DNA of 43,293 nt from Gallionella sp. (GTDB taxonomy: Bacteria; Pseudomonadota; Gammaproteobacteria; Burkholderiales; Gallionellaceae), in assembly GCA_030653355.1 (NCBI GenBank), contig JAURZN010000001.1, positions 1-43,293 of the forward strand, given 5' to 3'. Of the stretch, positions 25,569 through 33,823 are shown piece by piece (the first letter of the stretch is position 1; each line of letters starts with the position of its first letter). Made by a program: the position numbers and the translations under genes. A model generated the notes under the pieces. It was not told the origin of the DNA and did no database searches. It saw only the letters and a program-made list of their open reading frames with translations.

Positions 25569-26401
25569 TCCGCACTTCCGCCCGCCAACTGTCTGACCAT
25601 ACGATTACCCAGCAATGAGCGCATCTGGCTGATGGCAATATTGTTTAACTGCGTCAGACGCGCAACCTGCTCTAGCCCTTGATGGATCAGCACCGCATTA
25701 ATGCTTTCCAGATTCGACAACACCACCAACTGCTCCAGCGTGGCCAAGTCACGCATATTACCCGCCACCTGTGGATTCGCTTGCCGCCATTGCGCAACCG
25801 TCGAACCAAACAACGCGACATTCAGCAAGTCCGCCTCGCTGGCGTAGATAATGCCCGTCTGCGCCTTGGTTAAGCGCGACGGAATCAAACGCTCCTTGAT
25901 AGCATCGGTGTGTATCTTGTAATTGACCTTGGACAAGGTGCGCTGAAAACTCCACTCCAGCGACTTTGAACGTGCCTCTTCGTCTTTAAGACGCTGGAAT
26001 TCCTTGATGAGATAGAGCTTAAACTCGGGACTCAGCCACGAGCCAAACTCGAAGGCAATATCGCGATGAGCGTAAGTGCCGCCGTAGCGCCCCGCTTTTG
26101 CATACAGCCCAATCGCACCCGTGGCATCTATCCATTTTTTGGCGGACAAGAAAAAACTATTACGCCCAGCCTCATTTCTAATTCCCTCGAATTCGGGGGA
26201 ATTAGAATTAAAGCTAGGATTGTTGAGTTGCTCCCACACCCCCAAAAACAGCACCGTGTCTTTGTTCTTGAGCCATTGCTCAATCAATGCACTACCGCCA
26301 TCAAAATTCTTGACCATATCGGTGAGCGAGATGTAATCCTGCTCCTCGCGGGTGACGATGGTGATGTCACCGCCTTTGACATTGATGGTGCGATTTTTCA
26401 C
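25565..26401 (-). CDS. KilA-N-domain protein embedded in the lolA-rarA operon
   Basis: A GTG start at 26401 has GGAGA 8 nt upstream, inside the end of lolA; 4 nt separate the two genes, and its stop overlaps the rarA start by 4 bp. The 278-residue protein has the KilA-N DNA-binding core: EEQDYISLTDMVKNFDGG, LIEQWLKNKDTVLFLGVWE, SAKKWIDATGAIGLYAKAGR and YGGTYAHRDIAFEFGSWLSP. The rest is helical, including RLTKAQTGIIYASEADLLN and RSLLGNRM. KilA-N proteins are typical of phages and mobile islands and often accompany defence genes. Its neat fit between two housekeeping genes, with no repeats or integration scars visible, is unusual. Confidence 0.9.
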   Translation of the reverse strand: MKNRTINVKGGDITIVTREEQDYISLTDMVKNFDGGSALIEQWLKNKDTVLFLGVWEQLNNPSFNSNSPEFEGIRNEAGRNSFFLSAKKWIDATGAIGLYAKAGRYGGTYAHRDIAFEFGSWLSPEFKLYLIKEFQRLKDEEARSKSLEWSFQRTLSKVNYKIHTDAIKERLIPSRLTKAQTGIIYASEADLLNVALFGSTVAQWRQANPQVAGNMRDLATLEQLVVLSNLESINAVLIHQGLEQVARLTQLNNIAISQMRSLLGNRMVRQLAGGSAE

Positions 26402-26405
26402 CCAA

Positions 26406-27020
26406 CTAATCTCCGGCGATCACATCCGCGCCCACAGGCGGTGTGAACTGAAACTGGGCTGCGGCAAGTTTAGGATTGCGTTGCATGGCAAAAAAACGCA
26501 ACACGGTTTTATGGCCAAAAGTGTCATTCAGCTCCATAACAACCAGTCCGGCATCCGCATCGAATCCCATCAACACCGCCGAAAAGCTGCTTTCCTGCGC
26601 TTTGGGTGTGGCTTGCAGCCAGTCCAGTCCTTCGCGCTGCCCGGCTTCCTTGAGCACAAAACCGCGTTCGATCTCATTGCTGCCCGCCAGCAGGGCGGCC
26701 GGACTGCTGCCCAGCGCCGCATCCAGCTTCTTGACGGTTACCTGATTCAGATCCTTGTCATACAGCCAGAATTTCGCGCCATCGCCGACGATGATCTGCT
26801 CGTAAGGTTTCTGGTAAGTCCAGCGGAAACGGCCGGGGCGCTGAAACTGCATCACGCCGGAGGCGCTCTGCATCCGCTTGCCATTCTGTTCCAGCACCAC
26901 CTGAGTAAAATTCGCCTGCGCGGAATGGGTGCCGGCAATAAAGCTCTTCAACTTTTCGATGGCACCGGCATGACCGTTGAGCGGCAGAACTGCCAGTAAG
27001 AGTGCAACGATATATTTCAT
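26406..27020 (-). CDS. lolA: Outer-membrane lipoprotein carrier protein
   Basis: This 204-residue protein starts with a signal peptide (MKYIVALLLAVLPLNGHA-GA). FTQVVLEQNGKRMQSASGVM and RPGRFRWTYQKPYEQIIVGD are the LolA signatures, including the conserved Arg and Trp that line the lipid cavity. It carries lipoproteins through the periplasm from LolCDE to LolB. The 72-bp gap before it on the transcript, after ftsK, contains the heptamer array at 27069-27100. Confidence 0.94.
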   Translation of the reverse strand: MKYIVALLLAVLPLNGHAGAIEKLKSFIAGTHSAQANFTQVVLEQNGKRMQSASGVMQFQRPGRFRWTYQKPYEQIIVGDGAKFWLYDKDLNQVTVKKLDAALGSSPAALLAGSNEIERGFVLKEAGQREGLDWLQATPKAQESSFSAVLMGFDADAGLVVMELNDTFGHKTVLRFFAMQRNPKLAAAQFQFTPPVGADVIAGD

Positions 27021-27068
27021 TATTTTTCTCTGTAGAAGGATTGAGCTAAAGGCCAGGACAGCAGGTTT

Positions 27069-27100
27069 TCCTCAATCCTCAATCCTCAATCCTCATTCCT
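27069..27100. repeat. Heptanucleotide array TCCTCAA x3 plus variant TCCTCAT, with partial fifth unit
   Basis: Units at 27069, 27076, 27083 and 27090 (last with a T for A), then TCCT. The ftsK stop codon (27093-27095, minus strand TGA) lies within the fourth unit. The sequence differs from the ACCACTN units elsewhere, but period and placement are the same. Confidence 0.95.
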
Positions 27101-29360
27101 GTCTTGCAGGCGCGATCACTTCGCGATTGCCATTGCTCTGCATAGGCGTGACGATGCCTGCTGCTTCCATTTGTTCGACCAGACGCGCGGCGCGGTTGTA
27201 GCCTATGCGCAGATTGCGTTGCACCAGCGAGATCGAAGCGCGACGGGATTTGACCACGATCTCTACTGCCTGATCGTACAGCGGGTCTGATTCGGCATCC
27301 AGCGTCGGCGACACGCCGCCGTCATCCGATGCGTCTTCGAGGGAATTGAGCACGCCGTCTATATATTGCGGCTCGCCCTGCGCCTTCAGGTATTCGGTAA
27401 TGCGATGCACTTCCTGATCTGAGACGAACGCGCCATGCACGCGCTGCGGATAGCCTGTGCCGGGCGGCAGATACAGCATGTCACCCTGCCCCAGCAGTGC
27501 TTCCGCACCCATCTGATCGAGGATGGTGCGCGAATCTATCTTGGATGACACCTGAAACGCCACACGCGTCGGCACGTTCGCCTTGATCAGGCCGGTGATC
27601 ACATCGACCGAGGGACGCTGAGTCGCCAATACCAGATGTATCCCCGAAGCACGCGCCTTTTGTGCCAGACGTGCGATCAGTTCTTCTATTTTCTTGCCGA
27701 CCACCATCATCAAATCGGCCAGTTCGTCGATAAACACCACGATCAGCGGCAATTCCTCCAGCGCTTCCGGGTCATCGGGGGTGAGCGAGAACGGATTAGT
27801 GAGCGGCTGACCTGCCTTGATGGCTTCGCGGTGCTTCTGGTTGAAGCCTGCGATGTTGCGCACGCCGAAATGGGACATCAGCCGGTAACGCTTATCCATC
27901 TCCTGCACGCACCAGTTGAGCCCGGACGCCGCCTGACGCATATCCGTCACCACCGGACAGAGCAGATGCGGAACGCCCTCATAGACCGACAACTCCAGCA
28001 TTTTGGGATCGATCAGCAACATACGCACCTGTTGCGGCGTGGCTTTATAAAGAATGCTGAGTATCATGGCATTGATCCCCACCGACTTGCCCGAACCGGT
28101 CGTTCCCGCCACCAGCACATGCGGCATCTTCGCCAGATCCGCCACGACCGGCTTGCCGGAAATATCCTTGCCCATCGCGATGGTCAGCATGGAGCCCATT
28201 TGCGCGTATACCTGAGAACTGAGAATTTCCGACAGATGCACCATCTGCCGTTTGGGATTAGGCAACTCCAGTGCCATATAGCTCTTGCCAGGTATGGTCT
28301 CAACCAGGCGGATACTGACCACCGACAGCGCGCGTGCCAGATCGCGCACCAGGTTGGTGATCTGACTGCCCTTCACGCCGACCGCAGGTTCAATCTCGTA
28401 GCGCGTGATGACCGGGCCGGGATAAGCGGCCACCACTTTGACCTCCACGCCAAAATCTTTCAGCTTGTGTTCAATCAATCGCGAAGTGAATTCCAGCGTA
28501 TCGGCGGAAACGGTCTCGACCTGATGGGTCGCCGGGTCAAGCAAATGCAGGGGTGGCAACGGCGAATCGGGCATATCGGCGAACAGCGTAATCTGTTTTT
28601 CTTCGCTTACCCGCGCCGACTGAGTCACTTCCATCAGCGGCATTTCGATGCGTATCGGCTGATGCACCTCGACGCGCTTCTTCTCCACTTCAACGACTGC
28701 GCTGCGCTGACTGGTGGCCTGTGCACCGATGCGTCTGTCCTGACGCGTCTGCCAGTACTGTTGCACTCCGCAATAAGCGGCTTCCATCTGCGTACCCAGC
28801 CAGTCCATGAATCGCAACCACGACAGGCCGCTAAACACGCTAAAACTACTCGCCATCAACGCCAGCAGCAGCAAGGTTGCGCCGGTAAATCCCAGCAAGC
28901 GCGTCAGCGCGTCACCGATCAGCAGACCGAACATGCCGCCCGGCACCAGAGGCAGGGACGCTTCCAGGGTATATAAACGGATAGCTTCAAGCGCGCTGCT
29001 GGCGAGCAACAACACAACAAAGCCGGCTATCGAAACCCACAGCGCGCGTTTACTGAAGATGCTGTCCGCCCGCAAATTACGATAACCTGCCCATAGCTGC
29101 TGCAACATGAACAGCACCAGCCACCATGCCGAAAAACCAAACAGATAAAACAGCAGGTCGGACAAATAAGCGCCCAGCACCCCCGCAGGATTATCGATCT
29201 GCGTGCCGGCTACACTATGCGACCAGGCCGAATCAGCCGGATTGTAGCCATACATGGCCACGGCGAAATACAGCGCCCCGGCCACCAGCAGCAGCCAGCG
29301 CGATTCGCGCAGCAAACTGAACAGCTTGTTTCCCGGAAATTCATCAACCGATTCAGCCAT
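27093..29360 (-). CDS. ftsK: DNA translocase FtsK
   Basis: Start 29360 ([14 protein letters not shown]) overlaps the upstream regulator by 8 bp; the longer frame to 29450 lies inside that gene. The 755-residue protein has four membrane segments in the first 200 residues, a short linker, and the motor: beta domain with [16 protein letters not shown], Walker [15 protein letters not shown], Walker [14 protein letters not shown], and a C-terminal gamma domain ([26 protein letters not shown]) that reads KOPS. It separates chromosomes at division. The last codons lie in the heptamer array. Confidence 0.96.
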   Translation of the reverse strand: MAESVDEFPGNKLFSLLRESRWLLLVAGALYFAVAMYGYNPADSAWSHSVAGTQIDNPAGVLGAYLSDLLFYLFGFSAWWLVLFMLQQLWAGYRNLRADSIFSKRALWVSIAGFVVLLLASSALEAIRLYTLEASLPLVPGGMFGLLIGDALTRLLGFTGATLLLLALMASSFSVFSGLSWLRFMDWLGTQMEAAYCGVQQYWQTRQDRRIGAQATSQRSAVVEVEKKRVEVHQPIRIEMPLMEVTQSARVSEEKQITLFADMPDSPLPPLHLLDPATHQVETVSADTLEFTSRLIEHKLKDFGVEVKVVAAYPGPVITRYEIEPAVGVKGSQITNLVRDLARALSVVSIRLVETIPGKSYMALELPNPKRQMVHLSEILSSQVYAQMGSMLTIAMGKDISGKPVVADLAKMPHVLVAGTTGSGKSVGINAMILSILYKATPQQVRMLLIDPKMLELSVYEGVPHLLCPVVTDMRQAASGLNWCVQEMDKRYRLMSHFGVRNIAGFNQKHREAIKAGQPLTNPFSLTPDDPEALEELPLIVVFIDELADLMMVVGKKIEELIARLAQKARASGIHLVLATQRPSVDVITGLIKANVPTRVAFQVSSKIDSRTILDQMGAEALLGQGDMLYLPPGTGYPQRVHGAFVSDQEVHRITEYLKAQGEPQYIDGVLNSLEDASDDGGVSPTLDAESDPLYDQAVEIVVKSRRASISLVQRNLRIGYNRAARLVEQMEAAGIVTPMQSNGNREVIAPARQE

Positions 29361-30006
29361 GCTCAACCCCGACCAGACCCAGCTGCTCGGCAGCACGCAC
29401 CGCTTCCAGACGACTCTTGACATTGAGTGCCAGATACACGGCAGCCACATGGATTTTGACGGTGCCTTCGGCCAGATGGAAGGCGGATGCGATCTCCTTG
29501 TTGCTTCTCCCTGCGCAAAGCAGCTGCAAGACCTCCAGCTGCCGGGGTGTCAGGCCAAACCCGCTGGCCTGCGAATTGCGCTTGTCGACCGGCCCCGTGT
29601 CAAGCGCGTGATGACGCAATATTTCCGGGGGGACATACACGCCGCCGGACAACACCAGTTTCAGCGCATCCAGCATGGTCTGCTCGTTCGAGCTCTTGCT
29701 GACAAAACCCGCCGCCCCGTAATTCATCACCTTTTCCATGTTTGCGCTTCCTTCCTCGGCGGAGATCACCACCACCGGTATATGCGGATAACGCTGATGA
29801 AAATAGCTAACGGATCTCGGCCCGTCACTGCCGGGCATATGCAAATCCAGCAGCGCCAGATCCATATCCGGATGCAGCGCCGCAAGCTTTAAACAATCCA
29901 GAAAATTTCCCGCCTCCAATATTTCCACCACCCCGGACAGTTGCTGCAATAATTAGCACATCCATCCCCAGAACAAAGAGTGGTCATCTGCCATCAATAT
30001 TTTCAT
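29353..30006 (-). pseudogene. NarL/LuxR-type response regulator interrupted by an in-frame stop
   Basis: From ATG 30006 (G-rich Shine-Dalgarno upstream) the frame reads MKILMADDHSLFWGWMC, then TAA at 29953-29955, and continues in the same frame as LLQQLSGVVEILEAGNFLDC to a complete regulator. The first part supplies the acidic pair (ADDH), the second the phospho-Asp (LALLDLHMPGSDG), Lys (FVSKSS) and LuxR helix-turn-helix ([20 protein letters not shown]...[15 protein letters not shown]). GWMC-stop replaces the expected D-G-L-R block. Without read-through, translation could restart at TTG 29949, giving a receiver lacking its first strand. Either a pseudogene, a programmed event or a sequencing error. 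It overlaps ftsK by 8 bp. Confidence 0.75.
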
Positions 30007-30143
30007 AATTTCCCCCCGGATAAGTTAGTCTTGCTCAAATGGACGTCAATCATAACATCCGGCAGCCCCAAAAAAACGCGGTCTGCAACAGATGCGTACA
30101 GTCTCCTCATGCACGACCGCCAGCCTGGCCTTGTACACAGGCG

Positions 30144-30734
30144 CTACGATTTTCCCAGCGCCAGCAGCAGGCGTATGTCCTCTGTCAGCCACTCGGCCCT
30201 CTGCCCGTAGGGTGCAAGCAGGCGCACTTTGCCCTTGCCGTCTATCAGAAATGTACCGGCGCTATGATCCATGTTATAGCCTGACTTGGACGGTTGTTTC
30301 TGGTACATCACGTCAAAGGCCCTGGCAGTCTGAGCGGTGGCGAGTGCATCACCATACAGCCCCAGAAAGGAAGCATGAAATGCTGGCACGTACTGTGCCA
30401 GCAATTCGCGGTCATCGCGCTCCGGATCAACGGTAACGAACAGCACTTGCACACTGTCAGCATCCGCGCCCAGCGTTTCCATTGTCTGGCGCAAATCGGC
30501 CATCGTGGTCGGGCAGACATCCGGGCAATGCACATAACCAAAGAATAACACCACCACTTTGCCGCGAAAATCAGCCAGCGTGCGCGGCGTGCCGTGGTGA
30601 TCCGTTAATTTGAAATCTGCCCCGGCATACTTTGCCCCCACCTCGCTGGCATGAAACGGCGAAGGCAGCTTGGGCTCCCCGCACCCGGAAAACAACAACA
30701 CCGCCATCAGTATCAAAGCGTTACGCAGCAACAT
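30144..30734 (-). CDS. SCO1/SenC copper chaperone, lipoprotein
   Basis: This 196-residue protein has a lipoprotein signal (ALILMAVLLFSGCGE, lipobox Cys at 18). The thioredoxin-like domain has the copper-binding CPDVCP (about 74-79) and the distal His in GYNMDHSAGTFLID. SCO proteins insert copper into the CuA or CuB site of haem-copper oxidases. It overlaps the upstream SafE-family membrane gene by 14 bp, so the two probably work together in oxidase assembly. Confidence 0.93.
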   Translation of the reverse strand: MLLRNALILMAVLLFSGCGEPKLPSPFHASEVGAKYAGADFKLTDHHGTPRTLADFRGKVVVLFFGYVHCPDVCPTTMADLRQTMETLGADADSVQVLFVTVDPERDDRELLAQYVPAFHASFLGLYGDALATAQTARAFDVMYQKQPSKSGYNMDHSAGTFLIDGKGKVRLLAPYGQRAEWLTEDIRLLLALGKS

Positions 30735-31431
30735 GACAACTCCCCGCCCAGCCGTTTACATAAAAGGTATAGCCCACTTTAGCCAGACCATACACACCGA
30801 AGCTTGCCACCAGCAATCCCGCACCCATGCGCACCTGTGGTGATTGCACCCAACGCTTGATACTTTCCCAGAACAGGCCGATAGCCAGCAAATTCGGCAA
30901 TGTTCCCAGACCGAACGCCAGCATCACCAGCGCCCCGCTTTCAGCCTGACCACTGGCCAGCGCTGTAACCAGCACGCTATAGACCAGGCCACAAGGCAAC
31001 CAGCCCCACAGCGTACCCAGAAAGAATGCGCGCAACGGCGTCGTAACGGGAAACAGGCCGCGCGTCAGCGGCTGGATGCGCTTCCACAACACGCGTCCCA
31101 GACCTTCAATGCGCCGCACCGCCCCCCATATTCCGGCGAGATACAGCCCCAATGCGATCAGCATCAGGCTGGACAAGGCAAACAACAGATGCTGCATCGG
31201 CACCACATCGCGCAACAGTAGTCCGGCTTGTCCCACCGCGCCGGCCAGCGCGCCAGCCAACGTATAACTCGCCACACGGCCGCTGTTGTAAGCCAGATGG
31301 AACGGCCAGCGCGCACCCTTCCCGGGCAATTGGGTGGTGAGAATGCCCACCAGGCTGCCGCACATACCCAGACAATGCACGCCACCCAACAGGCCGACAA
31401 AAAACACCGCGATAATGCTGAATTCAGTCAT
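30721..31431 (-). CDS. SafE/TauE-family membrane protein (COG2836 type)
   Basis: This 236-residue protein has six membrane segments. It starts with FFVGLLGGVHCLGMCGSLVGIL, the CxxxC-containing first helix (HCLGMC) typical of the COG2836 family linked to cbb3 oxidase and copper handling. LWGWLPCGLVYSVLVTALASG is the matching second-half motif with a Cys-Gly pair. Copper transfer or export is likely together with the overlapping SCO gene. A heptamer array occupies the leader, ending 2 nt before the ATG, so no Shine-Dalgarno is present; translation may rely on the upstream bioD stop in the same array. Confidence 0.85.
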   Translation of the reverse strand: MTEFSIIAVFFVGLLGGVHCLGMCGSLVGILTTQLPGKGARWPFHLAYNSGRVASYTLAGALAGAVGQAGLLLRDVVPMQHLLFALSSLMLIALGLYLAGIWGAVRRIEGLGRVLWKRIQPLTRGLFPVTTPLRAFFLGTLWGWLPCGLVYSVLVTALASGQAESGALVMLAFGLGTLPNLLAIGLFWESIKRWVQSPQVRMGAGLLVASFGVYGLAKVGYTFYVNGWAGSCHVAA

Positions 31432-31433
31432 GA

Positions 31434-31468
31434 AGTGGTCAGTGGTCAGTGGTCAGTGGTCAGTGGTC
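31434..31468. repeat. Heptanucleotide array AGTGGTC x5 between bioD and the SafE gene
   Basis: Five perfect units. The bioD stop (31460-31462, TGA on the minus strand) lies within the fourth, and the SafE gene ATG (31429-31431) begins 2 bp after the array. The minus-strand unit GACCACT differs from the ACCACTC array at 9522 by one base. Confidence 0.97.
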
Positions 31469-32146
31469 AGTCGGATTTTGGCGGTTTAACAGGGCGAAAT
31501 CCAAATATCTTGCTGCATCCGTCGCATCCGGCGAGCTGTCAAAATGCGGCACGATACCCAGCAATGGCGCAGCGATGCGCTGCTGTAAAGCGGCGATATT
31601 CTCATTGAGCATAGCCATTTGTCCATCCACACAGTTCGCTACCCATCCCGCCAACTTCAGCCCTCTGGCGGCAATGGCCTGCGTCGTAAGCAGCGCGTGA
31701 TTCAGACAACCCAGCTGCATGCCCACCACCAGAATGACCGGCAATTTCAGCTGCCTTGCCATATCTGCGCCGTCCTGCTCCGCATTCAGCGGCACCAGGA
31801 ATCCACCCGCGCCTTCGACAATGACCACATCCGCCTGTCCCGCCAACTCCCGATAGGAAGTCACGATGCGATCCAGATTGATGCGTATACCCGCAAACTG
31901 CGCGGCCAGGTGTGGCGCAACCGCCTGAGTGAAACAATAGGGATTGACCTGACCGTAAGTTGCGAGCACATTGCCAGCGGCACGCAAATGCTGAGCATCA
32001 TCGTTGTGATCATGTTCATCACAGCCTGCCGCGACGGGTTTAAAGCCGACCGCGCGCAGACCCTGATCCGCAAAACCGTGAAGCAAGGCGCAACTGACCA
32101 GCGTCTTGCCGACATCGGTATCCGTACCTGTAATGAAGTAGCTCAT
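31460..32146 (-). CDS. bioD: Dethiobiotin synthetase
   Basis: This 228-residue protein has the ATP loop FITGTDTDVGKTLVS (4-18), VEGAGGFLVPL with the catalytic carbamate region, and a C-terminal GWVAN motif. It closes the ureido ring of dethiobiotin from DAPA, CO2 and ATP. Its ATG overlaps the bioC stop by 4 bp. Its last residues (NPTDH) and stop are encoded in part by the heptamer array. Confidence 0.95.
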   Translation of the reverse strand: MSYFITGTDTDVGKTLVSCALLHGFADQGLRAVGFKPVAAGCDEHDHNDDAQHLRAAGNVLATYGQVNPYCFTQAVAPHLAAQFAGIRINLDRIVTSYRELAGQADVVIVEGAGGFLVPLNAEQDGADMARQLKLPVILVVGMQLGCLNHALLTTQAIAARGLKLAGWVANCVDGQMAMLNENIAALQQRIAAPLLGIVPHFDSSPDATDAARYLDFALLNRQNPTDH

Positions 32147-33009
32147 TTTATTTTGAACGATGTCTTGATAATGGCCGAGCCATCGCTGCTCAGGCGCGCT
32201 TGCGGCTTCCAGGCATGACCATAGATGACTTCATAGGTGGCAGGCAATTTTCCGTCACGACGCAGCTTTTCATAATTTTCCAGCAGACGCGCCCAGGCAT
32301 TTTTCCCCATCAGGCCCTGCCCACGCCCCGCCGTCGCGTTGTGCGCGCCTATGGTCTTGAGGTCCTGCAACACCCCGCGCACATCGTCGTAAGTCAGCGT
32401 CATGTATTCCATATCCATCACCGGCTCGGCAAAGCCCGCCTGCATCAGCATGTCGCCTATGTCGTGCATGTCGGCAAAGCGGTTCAGATGACTGCGTTCG
32501 TCCACGCCGTTGAATGCCTGCCGTAATTCCTTCAAGGTGTCCGGCCCGAAGGTGCTGAACATCAATAAGCCTTCTGTTTTCAGCACGCGCTGCAATTCCA
32601 CAAAAGTCGCCGGCAAGTCGTTGCACCACTGCACCGCCAGATTCGACCACACCATGTCAACGCTGCCCGATGCCAGCGGCAAGGCTTCTACATCCGCGCA
32701 CAACTGCCTCACGCCGCCGAACAGCTTCTGCCACCAGCTTGAATGGCTACGCGCGTTCTGCAACATGCCGATGGCGATATCCAGCGAGATCACCGTTGCT
32801 GCCGGATATTTTTCCGCCAGCTTGCGCCCGCCCCAACCCGTTCCACTGCCTGCATCCAGCAGTTGAGCAGGTTGCAGCTTGATGTAATCCAGCCGCTCCA
32901 GCATGCGGGTGCACACTTCGCGCTGCAACACCGCTGTTGCATCATAAGCGGCCGCTGCACGGCTAAAGGAGCGCCGCATCCTCTTCTTATCTATAACAAA
33001 TTCATCCAT
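32143..33009 (-). CDS. bioC: Malonyl-ACP O-methyltransferase
   Basis: This 288-residue protein starts with the family N-terminus KKRMRRSFSRAAAAYDATAV, followed by SAM motif I LLDAGSGTGWGGRKLAEKYP and VDMVWSNLAVQWCNDLPATF. BioC methylates the malonyl-ACP carboxyl so that pimelate can be built by the fatty-acid enzymes; BioH later removes the methyl. It overlaps bioH by 8 bp. Confidence 0.95.
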   Translation of the reverse strand: MDEFVIDKKRMRRSFSRAAAAYDATAVLQREVCTRMLERLDYIKLQPAQLLDAGSGTGWGGRKLAEKYPAATVISLDIAIGMLQNARSHSSWWQKLFGGVRQLCADVEALPLASGSVDMVWSNLAVQWCNDLPATFVELQRVLKTEGLLMFSTFGPDTLKELRQAFNGVDERSHLNRFADMHDIGDMLMQAGFAEPVMDMEYMTLTYDDVRGVLQDLKTIGAHNATAGRGQGLMGKNAWARLLENYEKLRRDGKLPATYEVIYGHAWKPQARLSSDGSAIIKTSFKIK

Positions 33010-33823
33010 GCAAAAAACCCACCAGCTGTTTTACAAATATATCGGGATGCGACAGAAAAGGAGCATGTGCCGCACCCCTGATCGTTGCCAGTCGCGCATT
33101 CGGCATCTGAGCCGCAAGATAGTGTGAGGCTGGCAAAGGCGTGAGCGTATCACGTTCTCCGGCTATCACCAGCGCGGGCTGAACAACTTCCGGCAGGACG
33201 ACACGTAAATCACAGTCTCGCAAAATCTCCAGACCGGATTGCAACGCCGCCAGATCCGGTTCGCCGCGACTAAGCAGGCTGTGGCGCAAGGTCACCAGCA
33301 GCTCTCGTTCCTGTTCGCTGCCACGCACCTGTAGCGCGAGGAAACGGCGCAAGGTCGGCAGGTAATCCTGCTGCAATGAGGCGGAAAAAGCAGCCAGCGT
33401 ATCAGCGGCCATCGCGCAGGGCCAGTCGGTTTGCTGCACAAAACAGGGGGTCGAAGACACCAGCACCAGACGATTCACCTGTTGCGGATAGCGCAGCGCC
33501 CAGCGCAACGCGACCTGCCCGCCCAGCGACCAGCCGCAGACTGTGAGCGGCCCGATGTCAGAAAATTGCTCGGCCAGCTGGTCGACGATGGAATCAAGAT
33601 AGCGAGTGGTGAGTGGTGAGTGGTGAGTGTGCGGTTCGGCGCTGACCACTGGCCACTTACCACTTCCCGCACTATGCCCATGCCCCGGCAAATCCACCGC
33701 CAGCACCTGAAAATGCTGCGCCAATTGTTCCGTCACCCCGCCCCACATCCCGCCGTGCATGCCCCAGCCGTGGATGAGCAACAAAGGCGCGCCCTCACCG
33801 CTGGTTTCAACGTGCAAGTTCAC
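33002..33823 (-). CDS. bioH: Pimeloyl-ACP methyl ester carboxylesterase with a 20-residue repeat-derived insert
   Basis: This 273-residue alpha/beta hydrolase has the oxyanion strand LLLIHGWGMHGGMW, nucleophile elbow CGWSLGGQ, acid IAGERDTLTPLP and catalytic His in RGAAHAPFLSHP. It cleaves pimeloyl-ACP methyl ester. Between LPGHGHSAG and YLDSIVDQLAEQF, where relatives have a short link, it carries GKWPVVSAEPHTHHSPLTTR (residues 54-73 region), encoded by the 60-bp heptamer insert at 33605-33664. The site is a surface loop after strand beta-4 in hydrolases of this fold, so activity may survive. It overlaps bioF by 17 bp and bioC by 8 bp. Confidence 0.93.
   Translation of the reverse strand: MNLHVETSGEGAPLLLIHGWGMHGGMWGGVTEQLAQHFQVLAVDLPGHGHSAGSGKWPVVSAEPHTHHSPLTTRYLDSIVDQLAEQFSDIGPLTVCGWSLGGQVALRWALRYPQQVNRLVLVSSTPCFVQQTDWPCAMAADTLAAFSASLQQDYLPTLRRFLALQVRGSEQERELLVTLRHSLLSRGEPDLAALQSGLEILRDCDLRVVLPEVVQPALVIAGERDTLTPLPASHYLAAQMPNARLATIRGAAHAPFLSHPDIFVKQLVGFLHG
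33605..33664. repeat. Head-to-head heptamer arrays inserted in frame in bioH
   Basis: Plus strand: AGTGGTG x3 (33605-33625), an 18-bp spacer, then GACCACT, GGCCACT, TACCACT (33644-33664). The two halves are complementary, so the insert can fold into a long imperfect hairpin. Total length is 60 bp, exactly 20 codons, with no stop in the bioH frame. Confidence 0.9.

Noticed and set aside
27636-28976. 446-residue plus-strand frame opposite ftsK
   Set aside because: Antisense shadow of ftsK, His/Arg/Gln rich with no motif.
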